Notes under the pieces: generated by a model | The model's database searches: none | Seen by the model: only the letters and a program-made list of their open reading frames with translations | Told to the model about the DNA's origin: nothing | From: Thelonectria olida | Lineage: Eukaryota > Ascomycota > Sordariomycetes > Hypocreales > Nectriaceae | Direction of reading: 5' to 3' | DNA length: 64,000 nt | NCBI GenBank assembly: GCA_020736575.1 | Contig: JAGPYM010000002.1 | Coordinates: 2,852,001 to 2,916,000, forward strand | Part shown: piece after piece, positions 46,084-60,127 of the stretch | Numbering within the stretch: the first letter of the stretch is position 1 | How the letters are laid out: every line of letters starts with the position of its first letter | Translations under genes and position numbers: made by a program

Positions 46084-46665
46084 CGAAAGGAACTTGGAGG
46101 CTAGTGAATTAGAGGCCTCCTCGAGAAAGAAGAGAGATTGGGGATGGGTCGATGGGGCATCAACGGGGGCACCAACGGGGCAGCTTTTGGATCTTTGGAG
46201 GGACTTTGTTGGGTTCTGGACTCTGAGGAAGTGATGACGCGCCATGGGGACGGGAGGGAGAGCAGATCAGGATTCATTCGGTTATGCTGCAAGGGATAAT
46301 AGTGATTCACCCGGGGACACAGACGAGATTGTACACAAACGGCTGAATGTGATGCTGCTGCAGCGGTGACATGCCCTTGTGCCATGTGCCGCAAGGGACG
46401 ATGGATGGGTCAATCAACTCCAAACCGGCTTTTTGCAGTTAATCAATGGGCAAGATTAAGATGGGGAGGAGGATACGTAATTTTACCAGGGAGCAGTCGT
46501 GGTTGTGGGAAGCCCGTCTCGTGGAGATGAGGCGTTGCTAGTCGAAGATGCAGGGACGAAACGCACCGGGATTTCGTGAGGGAGGGCCAATGATGCGAGG
46601 CTAGGACCATACTACTATCAGCCATAAATATAAGCTTGTTTTGTTCCTTTCTTGGGGGGCCCCCT

Positions 46666-46755
46666 GTCCTGTCCTGTCCTGTCCTGTCCTGTCCTGTCCT
46701 GTCCTGTCCTGTCCTGTCCTGTCCTGTCCTGTCCTGTCCTGTCCTGTCCTGTCCT
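46666..46755 (+). repeat. Pentanucleotide microsatellite (GTCCT)18
   Basis: Eighteen perfect tandem copies of GTCCT, followed by one CTCCT. The array lies about 0.9 kb upstream of PMC1 and 1.2 kb upstream of PYM. Because five is not a multiple of three, each frame reads the same five-residue repeat, which explains the artificial open frames there. Confidence 0.95.
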
Positions 46756-47953
46756 CTCCTGCAGCCAGCCAAGTTTCTCTTCGACTGCTGCTTGCTGCTC
46801 GCTGCTGCTGATGGCCGCCCTGATCCATGGGGTTGGTTGGTGACTGATTTGACTAAATGACTGACTGACTGGTCTGCCAACAAAACTTGCACCGCCCGAG
46901 AGTGAGGGTGCCACGATTGCATGGGTCTGAGCTTCCATCCAATTGGGCTGCGTGATACGTTGTACATAAAACAAGGCACCCACGCTCATTCAACTTATCA
47001 TGGATGTTTAATGCGTCGGATGGACATGTAATAATCATTATCGGCCCAAGGAAGGCGCTCTTGTTATGGACAGATCGGCTACGTAATTGATTACACCGCT
47101 CTCTCTGCCCTCTCACACCAGCAGTCGTCAGCATCCTCCATCCATCGCTGGTACAAGTCAGGCAGCTTTCCTCCCCCCGTTGCGCCACCTGTTGTGCCGT
47201 GATGCAGAGCCAGCGCATCAACCGCGCTGGTGGCTTCTTCAAGAAATGTCAAAGCTGACGCCAGTCGAGACCTCAAAGTTTCACATGACGGCCTCGGGAA
47301 TCTGCCTGAGGATGTGTCACTTGAAAGAGTTGGGGCTCACTCAACCCTTCGGGAAGATGGCCTCGTTTCTTCTAAACAAATTACAAGGGGCAGCAACCAA
47401 TAAGTTCGCCCACCTTTCCCATCCATCGCCCTTCCTGCCAAAAGGTCACAATAAGCTCATTGGGGTTTTAGCGGGTCCTCGTCCAATTACGTGGAGCGAG
47501 TGACGATGCCGCTTTTGGCCCGAATGAAGATCACCTTGTGGATGCCCCGACGAATACTGTGGGTTGATACCCGACGGGTACGCTGGCTTACAGTGTCAAT
47601 TCTGCTGCTCCTTTCGCAACACTCGCACCGTGCCGCAATCGCACTGGCACTACCGCCGCAATCCTTCAGCCAGACCGATAGACACCCAAGCAATAAGGCT
47701 GAGTCCTTGAGAGCCTAGCAAACGCCTCCATTTTCATCAGCCCTGCGCCCTGCCTCGCCCTGGGGCTCTTGGCAGGTTGTGCATTGTTTGCAACGCGGAA
47801 CCTTGTTTCGGCCTCGCTGCCTGAACGCTCGGCGAGCGCAGTTCCGCCCTGCCCATACAGCCGCATCCATTCCTCTCATCCCAGGCCCGAGTTACCCCGC
47901 AGTCGCAATCGCAGCCGCAAAGCGTAACTAATCGCCCGCCCAAAAATTTCGTC

Positions 47954-48541
47954 ATGCCTTCGCAGCCCAGCAACGCCGGCATCGTCACTGACGAAACGAG
48001 CGGCTCCCGCGAGATCCCCGAGTCGCTTCGCGCCGACGGCACCACCCGCAAGGCCATCAAGATTCGCCCCGGCTATCGCCCTGCCGAGGACGTCGAGGTC
48101 TACAAGAACCGCACCGCCGAGGGGTTCCGCGAGCGGGGCAAGCGCGCCGGCATCCCGGGCGCCGTTGGAGCCAACGAGGTGAAGCCAGAGCAGTCTTCGG
48201 CCACCAGCAACAAGAACGCGAAGAGGCGAGAGGCTCGTAGGAAGGCCAAGGCAGTTACCGATGACGCCGCGCCTGTTGCCGAGCAGCCCAAGCCTGAGGT
48301 GGTCGCTCCCGAGGTGGACCGTGAGAAGAAGGCCCGGGGTCTTAAGAAGAAGCTGAAGCAGGCCAAGGAGCTCAAGAACAAGAAAGAGGGAGGCGAGGCG
48401 CTCCTGCCCGAGCAGATTGCCAAGGTCATCAAGATCAATGAGCTGATTCGGGAACTCGATGCTCTTGGCTTCGATTCCGAGGGAGAACCCAAGGCCAGCC
48501 CGGATGCGGCTGCTGCAGAGGGAGACGATAAGAAGGACTGA
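47954..48541 (+). CDS. PYM: Partner of Y14 and Mago (PYM / WIBG)
   Basis: Exon junction complex disassembly factor that binds the Mago-Y14 heterodimer and ribosomes. Single exon, 195 aa, the usual size. The Mago-binding region is N-terminal: SREIPESLRADGTTRKAIKI then RPGYRPAEDVEVYKNR (about residues 16-56). The middle is basic, low-complexity and coiled-coil prone (KNAKRREARRKAKAV). The C-terminus has DREKKARGLKKKLKQAKELK followed by the conserved PEQIAKVIKINELIRELDAL (about 152-171). The start at 47954 is the first ATG of the frame and gives the expected family N-terminus. The gene is consistent with the intron-rich setting, where exon junction complexes operate. Confidence 0.92.
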   Translation: MPSQPSNAGIVTDETSGSREIPESLRADGTTRKAIKIRPGYRPAEDVEVYKNRTAEGFRERGKRAGIPGAVGANEVKPEQSSATSNKNAKRREARRKAKAVTDDAAPVAEQPKPEVVAPEVDREKKARGLKKKLKQAKELKNKKEGGEALLPEQIAKVIKINELIRELDALGFDSEGEPKASPDAAAAEGDDKKD

Positions 48542-49686
48542 AGTACGACGTCACGTTTGAGGAAGTCATGGCGAATCAGCTTTCCGATCTTCACCCCTCG
48601 AGTTTACTTGTCTCTGCGAATACGGACATTTGTCGGCTCCCGGCATCAACTAGCCGATCCGAGTCCAGCATCTGAGACATTCCTCCGATCCGTTGCCAGG
48701 GGGGTCCACGAGTAATGGCTTGGGCAGGGCGTGTCATATGTATCGCTGCATGTCTGCTTATCTAGCCTTTGGGTGTTTTGGGTTTCAGTTGGGAGGGCCA
48801 ACTCGGGCACTTGGGCGACACAGCATCTTGAGGCAAGCCGTGGTGGTACATATGTGTGGCTATGTGGGCTAACAGAGCTCTGCGGTAACAAGCTAGTTGA
48901 AGTGAATGCATGTAACGGGAAGTCGATCTGTGCCCAGTAATTATGCCCAGATATTTCTTCGCGTGAACCTTCCCTACATATGAATATTGTGATGTTGAAG
49001 TTGCAATGTAGTTGAGATTGAGAGGTAATCGAGGTTCGACTGGAGTGCTGGGTTGTACCTACGGAGTATCACCTGCGCATATGATAATTTCCGGGCGGCC
49101 GATGAACGTTCCCATCTGCAATGCTTCATCTTGTCTTTGAGTTTATCCAGGCACTTGTATTTTGACGTGGCTTCGAATTCGCGTACTGATGGTTGAGATG
49201 GGTGAAACGAGCCAACATGGCGCTGAGTGGAGTTTGCAATCACTCAGAGTAAAGGCTGAACGCAGCAGCCTAGATAAGCCATACCTTACACTTTTAAAAA
49301 ACAAAATAAACACTGTCCTATAGCAACAGACAATTCTTCACTCATAACTCATTATCAACAACCACCAGATTTACTTCGCAGGCCTGAAAAGACTCGCACG
49401 ACGTGAATTTCACGAAGTATAGGGTAACTCACATCAAAATTCCCGAGTCGGCGATTCCCCGAGATTCTGCCGGCAGTGACGGGTTCTGGCTGCTGGGGCT
49501 AGTGGAAGGCTCCAGCCGGTGAGGTAAGCTCTCCATCTGCTAGATCAACATTCGCTACCGTCCAACATCTCTATCACCTCGACACAGTTAAGCTCTCAAC
49601 ATCAACCTCTCGACTCCTCTCCACCCACGAACGATCACCTCGAAAGCTCCCACAATAACGGGATAGTGACTGGTACATTAGCGATC
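48542..49686. other. Intergenic region PYM / RPT4
   Basis: This 1.1 kb spacer contains the PYM 3' side and the RPT4 promoter. It includes TACGGAGTA at 49060-49068. The leader just upstream of RPT4 (49540-49680) is CT- and CA-rich. I looked for a PACE element and found none. Confidence 0.5.
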
Positions 49687-51057
49687 ATGACTTCCGAAGA
49701 AGATCGCCAAGCCGCCCTCAATTCCTACCGGGCCAAGCTCATTGAGTCCCGGGAATGGGAGGCCAAGCTCAAGAACCTGCGGCTCGAGATTAAGGACATG
49801 CAGCGAGAGTACGATAGAACCGAGGACAACATCAAGGCGCTGCAGAGCGTGGGACAGATTATTGGTGAAGTTCTAAAACAGCTCGATGATGAAAGATGTA
49901 AGGCAACCTTAGGCTGTGTCGACGCATACGAAGTCACTGACAACTCGCAACACAGTCATCGTCAAAGCATCATCCGGCCCCAGATATGTCGTTGGATGTA
50001 GATCTAAGGTCGACCGGGCGAAGATGAAGCAAGGCACGCGTGTGGCTCTCGATATGACGACACTCACCATCATGCGAATGCTTCCCCGAGAGGTCGATCC
50101 CCTGGTCTACAACATGTCGCTGGAGGATCCTGGCCAAGTTAGCTTCGGAGGTATCGGTGGACTGAACGACCAGATCCGAGAGCTGAGGGAGGTCATTGAG
50201 CTGCCTCTGAAGAACCCGGAACTGTTTCTCAGAGTGGGCATCAAGCCCCCCAAGGGAGTCCTATTGTACGGACCTCCTGGTACTGGCAAGACCCTGCTTG
50301 CGCGAGCCGTGGCCAGCAGCCTTGAGACAAATTTCTTGAAGGGTATGTGCACCGGGACCACGTCGGTTTACGTAGTGCCAAGCTGACACTCAACCAGTTG
50401 TCTCGTCCGCCATCGTCGACAAGTACATTGGAGAGTCAGCCCGATTGATCAGAGAGATGTTTGGTTATGCCAAGGAGCACGAGCCCTGTATCATCTTCAT
50501 GGACGAGATTGACGCCATCGGTGGTCGACGATTCTCGGAAGGTACTAGTGCTGATCGAGAAATCCAAAGAACGCTTATGGAGTTGTTGAATCAGCTTGAT
50601 GGTTTCGACTACCTGGGCAAGACGAAGATCATCATGGCCACGAACAGACCCGATACCCTCGACCCCGCTCTGCTTCGCGCCGGTCGTCTGGACCGCAAGA
50701 TCGAGATTCCTCTCCCTAACGAGGTCGGTCGGTTGGAGATTCTCAAGATCCACTCATCAGGCGTGGTGGTGGACGGAGAACTTGACTTTGAGAGCGTGGT
50801 CAAGATGAGTGACGGTCTCAACGGCGCTGATTTGAGAAACGTCGTTACCGAGGCGTAAGTGTCACCCTATTCAGGAGCTCTGTCGGGGAGCTTACCCATG
50901 CTGTGCATTGAGACATGTTTGCTGACACACGTGTAGTGGACTATTCGCTATCAAGGACTACCGTGAATCCATCAACCAGGATGACTTCAATAAGGCTGTC
51001 CGCAAGGTTGCCGAGGCCAAGAAGCTTGAAGGCAAGCTGGAGTACCAGAAGCTGTAA
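49687..51057 (+). CDS. RPT4: 26S proteasome regulatory subunit RPT4 (AAA ATPase)
   Basis: One of six AAA ATPases of the 19S base that unfold substrates and open the 20S gate. Model: exons 49687-49897, 49956-50342, 50398-50854, 50937-51057; introns of 58, 55 and 82 bp; 391 aa. The start at 49687 ([11 protein letters not shown]) is the first ATG in frame; only a GTG lies upstream. Seen: an N-terminal coiled coil (about 5-65); the OB domain with [20 protein letters not shown], the RPT4-specific segment; Walker A GPPGTGKT near 175; Walker [13 protein letters not shown] near 230; and the second region of homology with [20 protein letters not shown]. The C-terminus ends KLEYQKL, without the HbYX motif found in RPT2, RPT3 and RPT5, which agrees with RPT4. 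Confidence 0.96.
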
Positions 51058-54000
51058 GCAGCCCTGATAGAAGGGATGGGGGCCATGATTAGGTGAGAAA
51101 GGAAAGGAAACGGATAGAGTGGCGGCGCATGGGATTGAGGACCAAGGATATGAAAGCTACTGGTAATCTTGTAAGACTGTACACTAGCGACGAGTTTTGG
51201 TGCCCGTAGGCGGCTCAGCCCTAGGAGCAGGAAAGCAAATTGGCGTCTCGAAACAGGCATGCTTAACCGACTTTGGATCTTCACATGACAATACAAGCGA
51301 GGCAATTATCCATCTTTCCTTTGCTCTCAATGGGAGTTGTACGGTGTCCCTAGGTGATGGAGCGCTGCAACTATTCCGCCAGTTCATGGAGTGGAGTTGC
51401 GAAGGATGCCGTGTCTTGTCAAGGCTGATTTCGGCTTCTTCTCCGTCAGACTTGGCACACCCCGCATGACTGGGTGACGCCGCGAGAAAACCAGTCTTGC
51501 CCACATTTCGTACCAACGACCTCTGTCGCCGCTTACTGTCGAGCGCCATCGATTGTCTCGAACGCTCTCAAAACAGGGACTAACAAGTCGTGCGTGGACT
51601 GTAGCTTTTCAGCTAAGGTACGTAGCTCATGGCTTAGCTTTGGAGCTGGCTGCTTGGGGCACGCGGGACAACTGTGAGGTCTCAACACCATGCAGTTTCA
51701 GCAGACGCCACGTGAAATAAGCCCGCAACACTATCAATGTCGTGAGGCTGAGGTAAACGTGCGGTGTTGAGCGCCTCTGCATGACTAGGCTGCTTCTGGG
51801 CCTTGGATGGTGCTTATTGCCATGAGTTTGTTGGTCACGTCTTGAGAATCACACGTAAATGCTTGGCAGTCTATGGAAGAAATTCTATTCGTGCGTGAGC
51901 CTGTCTTGTCGAGAATGAGTAACTGCCCGCGAGATGGAAGCTGGCCACGGCGACCAGAGCCTCGCCCATTGGCCCCCAACCCACAGCAGGGAAAGACGGC
52001 TGGGGACTGGTTGGATGGGATGACGGTGTAAGGTAAGCTAGGCCGGGCCTTGGCTCGCTCGTCGGGCGGCTCGATGAGGCAACGTGGCTGATGTCAGAAA
52101 GCTGGATGGCTCAATTCCGAAGGCTTACAGTTGGCCCCTGAACCCAGACGAGGGTCAGTCTCATCACATTGCACAGGCCTGGCAACCTGGCAATCTCATC
52201 GGCACGGATGGTGATTGAGCGATCCCCTTCCTCTTCCTGCTGGGGGGTCCAAGAGTCGCAGATTCATTGGGTTGAGTAACTGCGGGCGAGTAAGCGGGCA
52301 ACACGGCTTGGTTCCTTTCTCTTCCCTCGGCCATTTTTCATGACTTGTGGTCTGAGGAGAGGACGACAAAAAGCAAAGTCTCTAAAGGAAACGCTGGGTA
52401 CCTAGCCAATCCACTTGCTGAGGCGTCCTGGGCACGTATTGGAATAGATACGAGGGAAAAAACGGGAACTCGTCGGGCAAAGCGACGTTGACGACTCGAT
52501 TTCGCGAAGCAAAATAGAAAATCACCCATGACAAGAACAACCTCAACGCCCACCGCGCTTGCGCTTGGGTCGGAGAGGGAGACGCCGAGCAGAATGGCGC
52601 TAGTTGGGAGCTCGGAGTTGATGCTATTCTTGGGGCGTTTATAGGGGCCAACTGGGGCGGAAACAATTGAGGCTGTGAGGACCCATCGACGGCCTGGAGA
52701 TCTGGCGCTATCTTCCCCAAGAACGCAGAGACAGCGGCGAAAAGGCGCACAAGACGGTCGTCGCCACTCGTTGCTTTCAAGCTCCAGAGATCCGTCCGTG
52801 ATCGAGGGGGGGAGCGGCCGGCTGGGGTCCACGACAAACCTCCAGGGCCCCAAGGCTGGGCAGTCAGGGGAACATGCGGCAGGGGGGGTGCTAATGCCGA
52901 GAATACGAAGTTGAATGACGACGTGCTGCCGGAGGTCCAACCGGTTGAGACAAGTGACTCTGTAGATGCGGGATGCGGGATGGAACAGCCATGGTCTGGA
53001 GGCCGTCTGCAGGTCTCTGTCTTGTGCCTGATCCTGTTCCGTGGTGGCGGCGGGGGACAGACAGGACCGGGAACCCCGTACCGTCGGTGGTACTAACTTG
53101 GCGGTGGAAGTCGAACGGTGATGGTGGTGATGATGACGATTGGTTGTGATAAGACACTCATCATCCATAGAATAGAAACGTTTTTGTTCGTGTTGATGGG
53201 GTCCTGGTGCGCCACAGGGGGGCCAGGACTGATGCTGGAGCATTCTTTTTTGGGTGCTGCGACGTAGCAGTTCCTCCTGATATTGGATAACTCATCCGAT
53301 CTATATCGATCTTATGCTTAATTCAAGTCAACGTACAAAGTATGAGACCGGCCCAGTGTGCGTGGTCTCTGGGAGGCCGTTTGGCTGCATGCGAATCTGC
53401 TAACAATTGTTGCGGTTGAAAGAAGGCGAACGAGGACCAACTTGACTCATTGACAGGAATGCCCAGCTAATAATTATACTTGGTTTGTTTAGGTAGGTAG
53501 AGAAAGTATGATGTCAGTGAAGTTTCATCAGAGAAGGAGCTTCCGTGCGCGGCTTCCCGTCCCTCAGACGTTCTCCGTCGGGCTCTGGGTTGATGGTAAT
53601 AATGACGGATGCAATCACTTTGACGTTTGACGAATACGTAGACTCTTGGGGATCGGCTCGACGAGGGTGCCGACAAGGTGCCGTTGCCATGACGAACGAA
53701 CGAACTACTGGGCTGGGACATCTTCACACCTGCAGCCCAGTCGCCGGGTCTGTGAGGCGGGACCTTTCATCAAGGGAGTTGGGGGCGGTCAATTCGTCCA
53801 GGCACCGTGTCAGCCCAACCGGACTTGGACCAAGTCGGTGTAGCCGCTCTTTTTCCGTTTTCTTTTTCTGCCGGTTGCTATTCTTATGCTTCAATCTTTT
53901 CGGGTCTCCGTCTGAACCGAGAGTAGCCATGAAGGCGTGGAAGAATAGTCGAGGGGATACGATTTGGAATGAAATGGAATATGTGTTTGGGTAGTCGATT

Positions 54001-55133
54001 GGCCTTCTTTTACGTGGTGATGATTTGATGCTGACAGTGCGATTCCACCCACTTCCAGCAAACAGCTGCATGTGCGGCGGCGGCGGCGGCGCTTGGAGAG
54101 GCCAGGTTAGCCACAATTACCAAAGACTCACATAACACACGGGACAAATAGATATGTTATGTTATGCAGTGGAACATAAGCGCTATGAAGGAAGAAATAG
54201 GGGATTGCTTGTGCGTTGATCCTCGCATGTGCGTGTGCATAGGTAGGAAGTTACACATTGGACGATACTATCAGCCTAAAACACTCACTCCATGGCGGAA
54301 CATCCCTGGGAAGATAAGAGACAAAGATGGAAGGCATTGACAAACAATAAACGTCCTGCGGTCTAATACCTTATCCAACTGGTGATTCTGTACCTAAGGT
54401 AGAAGCTCGTAATCTTTGTATGAGTGAGGAATTGTAAGCCGTCTCTCATCAGATTCATGGCCTCACGAAACACCCAGATTCAACTCGGGGCCCGTTCCAT
54501 GCACAATTGTCGCCCCCACCCCAACCGGTCGCAGTCAAGCGGATCTTGTGGCGGCATTGCAACAACAAGGGGGTCTTGCTGCGACCCCCCTAAGTTATCG
54601 GCGTCCCCTCCAAAGCCAGGACCCCTCCAGAGCCCCCCTCATGGTGCAGCTTCAAGTGTCATCCCTCCACCCCACTCGGAGCAGGTTTGTGCATGCAGTT
54701 GCACGGCAGGTGCTGGATAGTGAGGTCCAGTCCTGGGAAGCTACACCCAGCAGCACACCTTCCTGGAGCCTTCCACTTCCACCCCTCTCGATCCCCACAA
54801 TTAAGCTGAGTCCAAGCCTCAGTCCGCTTGCCCGCTCTTTTTCACCCCCCAATTGCAAAAGGACAAAGCGAGCAAGATGCCCCAAGCCCAAACAGACGAG
54901 AAAAAACATATATATACATCATCTTCGTCCTCCCCTTTCTGCTCTCTTATTCTTGCTCTTCTCCTCTCTCCTCTTCTTTCATACCTGCCTACCTACTTTG
55001 CGTCTTGATACCCTTCTCCTTCTCCTTCTCAACCTCAACATCTACTCTCGCTCGATACTCCTGCTCGCCTCGCCCACCACCAACACCTGCCTACCGAATC
55101 TCCTCTTTGGCAAACAACCCAGAGCCAGCAAAG
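51058..55133. other. 4 kb intergenic region RPT4 / GFA1
   Basis: There is no recognisable gene. A minus-strand frame of 301 codons begins with ATG at 53243 and stops at 52338, but it shows no domain, has Ser/Arg/Pro-rich composition, and a second overlapping frame is also open there. From about 54930 to 55060 the plus strand is strongly CT-rich, the leader or initiator region of GFA1. A short GGC repeat lies at 54075-54090. Confidence 0.5.
52338..53243 (-). CDS. Hypothetical open frame, 301 codons (doubtful)
   Basis: A single open frame from ATG 53243 to a stop at 52338. I do not recognise it: there is no domain, no clear signal peptide and no splice pattern. It includes six histidines in a row and a short hydrophobic stretch (VEVVLVMGDFLFCFA). 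Its length is unusual for the spacer, but a stop-poor GC-rich segment could produce it by chance. Confidence 0.15.
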   Translation of the reverse strand: MLQHQSWPPCGAPGPHQHEQKRFYSMDDECLITTNRHHHHHHRSTSTAKLVPPTVRGSRSCLSPAATTEQDQAQDRDLQTASRPWLFHPASRIYRVTCLNRLDLRQHVVIQLRILGISTPPAACSPDCPALGPWRFVVDPSRPLPPSITDGSLELESNEWRRPSCAPFRRCLCVLGEDSARSPGRRWVLTASIVSAPVGPYKRPKNSINSELPTSAILLGVSLSDPSASAVGVEVVLVMGDFLFCFAKSSRQRRFARRVPVFSLVSIPIRAQDASASGLARYPAFPLETLLFVVLSSDHKS

Positions 55134-57891
<2,758 letters not shown>

Positions 57892-58486
57892 ACTGACGTC
57901 CACATCTACTGTGGTGTGTCATGTAAAGTGAGCCGTGGCGCTGGTGCGCACGGGATTATGAACATTTGGAGTTGGCTTTGACAAAATTTATGGGCTTGCG
58001 TGAATGGATAGGCAAGTCCTCGACTGGGTACAGCATGAGATTTTGGTGAAGCAACGACATGGGAGGCCAGAGACGAGGCCTAATGTTTTATTTAGATGAT
58101 TTTTAACTGAATGTTGACGAAATTCCCCTGATAACAGGGAACGATATGAAGTCGGCGATTATTATTGGGCATCAAGTACCTACCTAGTTACACGTACCTG
58201 TTTCAATGATCTGACTTGCCAATCATGTTTGTTTTAGACTGTGATGAAGATGAAGAAGAATTCTTATTGTGTCTATTCTTATAGCCTTGATAAATTGCCC
58301 GTTCCATCTCCCCTCTGCGGCATCCCTTGACGAAGGATTGCTCTTGTTCATTTGGGAGAGGTTGAAAGAGGGTTATCCACTCCGCAGTATGCAAGTCCTT
58401 GAGCTAGAATTGCTTGACAAAACCACTTGTCAATTATCCCCACGATGATAAAGAAGAAACGTCCCAAACTCCTACTTTCTATTCCT
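57892..58486. other. Convergent 3' region GFA1 / PRE4
   Basis: This 595 bp spacer holds two 3' UTRs. It includes AT-rich segments near 58085 and 58250 and the TACCTACCTAGTTA motif at about 58177-58190. No gene is seen. Confidence 0.5.
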
Positions 58487-59424
58487 TTACACAGTCTGGG
58501 TTCCGTAGCCCTTGATCCTGTCGGCGAAAGCCCAGCTCTGGGCCTCCAGCTTCTCGTTCTCCTTGAGATCGACGCCGTCCTTGGTGACAACTGCAATGGA
58601 GTATGTGTCCAAACTGCGGGCATCGCGGTAGAAGAGCACCTTCATACACTCCTGAACAATCTTCACGGCTTCGTCCTTTGTTAGGTTCTTGGCAGACTCC
58701 TCGTCGGGGACGTGACGACGCAGAATTGGCTGGGCAAGCATGGCGCCGAAGCCAGTGGCGAGAGAAGGAGAGCTATAGGTAGTTCCGAGGAGGTCAGCGG
58801 CAGCGAGGAAGGGAGCACCGTCGTCACCGAGGCCGGCGACGAGTAGGTGGTTCCAGAGGGGGTCCATCTTGGAACGGCGGTTGTAAAGCAGCTTGGCAAG
58901 GTAGCGGTGCAGGTTGGCAGCGTTGAGGCGGGGCTTGTCGGGGGAGGTGTAGGCCTCGTCGATGGAAAGGTCGGTCAAGTGGCGGTTGAGGTATTGCATG
59001 TCCGAAATGTCGCCGCTGAAACCGAGGACGGAGGAGTCGGCGAAGGTGCGAAGTCGCTTGACGTCGGTGAAGCGGGCGAGGGAGCCATAAGAAGCTGTTC
59101 GCAAGTGTCAGTGAGGTTTCGTTCTTAAAGAGAAGGGTGTCGCCTGGTGGTAGAGGGTAGACGGGAGAGTACACACCTAAGTTATCGGCGGCGATGACGA
59201 CGCCTTCGTTGAACTTGACGGCGACGACAGAGGTACCGGTGACGATGGGCTGCTGGGTGTGCTGGTTGGGGCCGTTATTCTGCATGAATGTGGCATCGTA
59301 AGCGCCGTAGACGTCGTCTCTAGGCTATTCAAGAGAGTATGGTTAGCCGAGTCTGAATGGCGAGAATTGCTTCGCAAGACTGAAGAGTACATACGCGGCC
59401 CCATGCTTGCGGACGGTGATCCAT
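58487..59424 (-). CDS. PRE4: 20S proteasome subunit beta-7 (PRE4 / PSMB4)
   Basis: Non-catalytic beta-7 subunit of the 20S core, located in the beta rings. Model: exon 1 59395-59424 (30 nt), intron 59325-59394, exon 2 59177-59324, intron 59095-59176, exon 3 58487-59094; 261 aa, the normal size. The start is MDHRPQAWGRPRDDVYGAY; a short N-terminal propeptide precedes QPIVTGTSVVAVKFNEGVVI, in which the Thr1 nucleophile context of active beta subunits is absent. Family features include ADNLASYGSLARFTDVKRL, SGDISDMQYLNRHL, a segment with NRRSKMDPLWNHLLVAG, and GLGDDGAPFLAAADLLGTTY. The C-terminal tail reaches across the ring in yeast. The gene is divergent from the HMG gene, with a 703 bp shared spacer. 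Confidence 0.95.
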
Positions 59425-60127
59425 GGCTTCTGTTGTGTGGGGTGGTAGATGGGAGAGTTGAGAGAGTGTGCAGAATCAACAGAGTTGAGATGGCGAGCTG
59501 TAGAACTGGGCTTCGGGTCGAATGAGCCGATTCAGTGAGTTGGTAACCGTGGGAGGAGTAGCGTTGTTGGGGATGTTGACGATGCTCGAGTTGAAGTCGA
59601 AGTCGGAGTTGGTGAGCTTCGCCTGCTGGAGTTGTCGTCTCTCAGTGTCGCGTCCTCCGGCAGCCTGCCAGCGCCCACTCGCAGAGGTGGTGGGAGAGGG
59701 TGGTTATGTAAGCTGACATCACTCCGGTGATTGGCCTGATGCTAACCTTGGAGCAGATGGAGCTGTGGGAAGCTGCTGGGCCAAGCTAGAGAGGTAGAGG
59801 GTACTTGGTGTAGCACTGTGTAAGTGCAATGCATAAAGTAACTATGACAAAGATAGCTCTCATGCTGCGAACGGTAGGAAGCCACAGCTGAGCCCACTGC
59901 CCACTTTACCAAAACGTAGGAGGAGCGCGCACTGTGGACTGGGTTCATCAACACCATCAACACCCGTCACCATTTCGTTTTCCTCCAACTGCGACCACAC
60001 ACGACTTTCAACCCGGAGGCTGGTTTCCCCACCCTCACTACACCTTCCTTTCGCCGATTGATTTCGAATCTTGTCGCCAACCACCGTATTGATCCACAGC
60101 TTCGAGGCGCATTCAAATATCTGAAAA
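59425..60127. other. Bidirectional promoter region PRE4 / HMG protein
   Basis: Two genes are divergent across 703 bp. ATTGG (a minus-strand CCAAT box) occurs near 59731. I searched for the proteasome element GGTGGCAAA in both orientations and saw none. Confidence 0.5.

Larger units (their letters stand above)
45785..47953. other. Divergent intergenic region PMC1 / PYM
   Basis: This 2.2 kb stretch holds two promoters. It contains the perfect 16-bp palindrome GTACCTAGCTAGGTAC with an adjacent TACGGAGTA, and the GTCCT microsatellite. Open frames such as 46443-46979 arise from the pentanucleotide repeat, which has no stop in any frame. No gene is supported. Confidence 0.5.

Noticed and set aside
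46443..46989. Long frames encoding a repeated five-residue unit on both strands
   Set aside because: Produced by the (GTCCT)18 microsatellite, which lacks stops in every frame; no conserved flanks.
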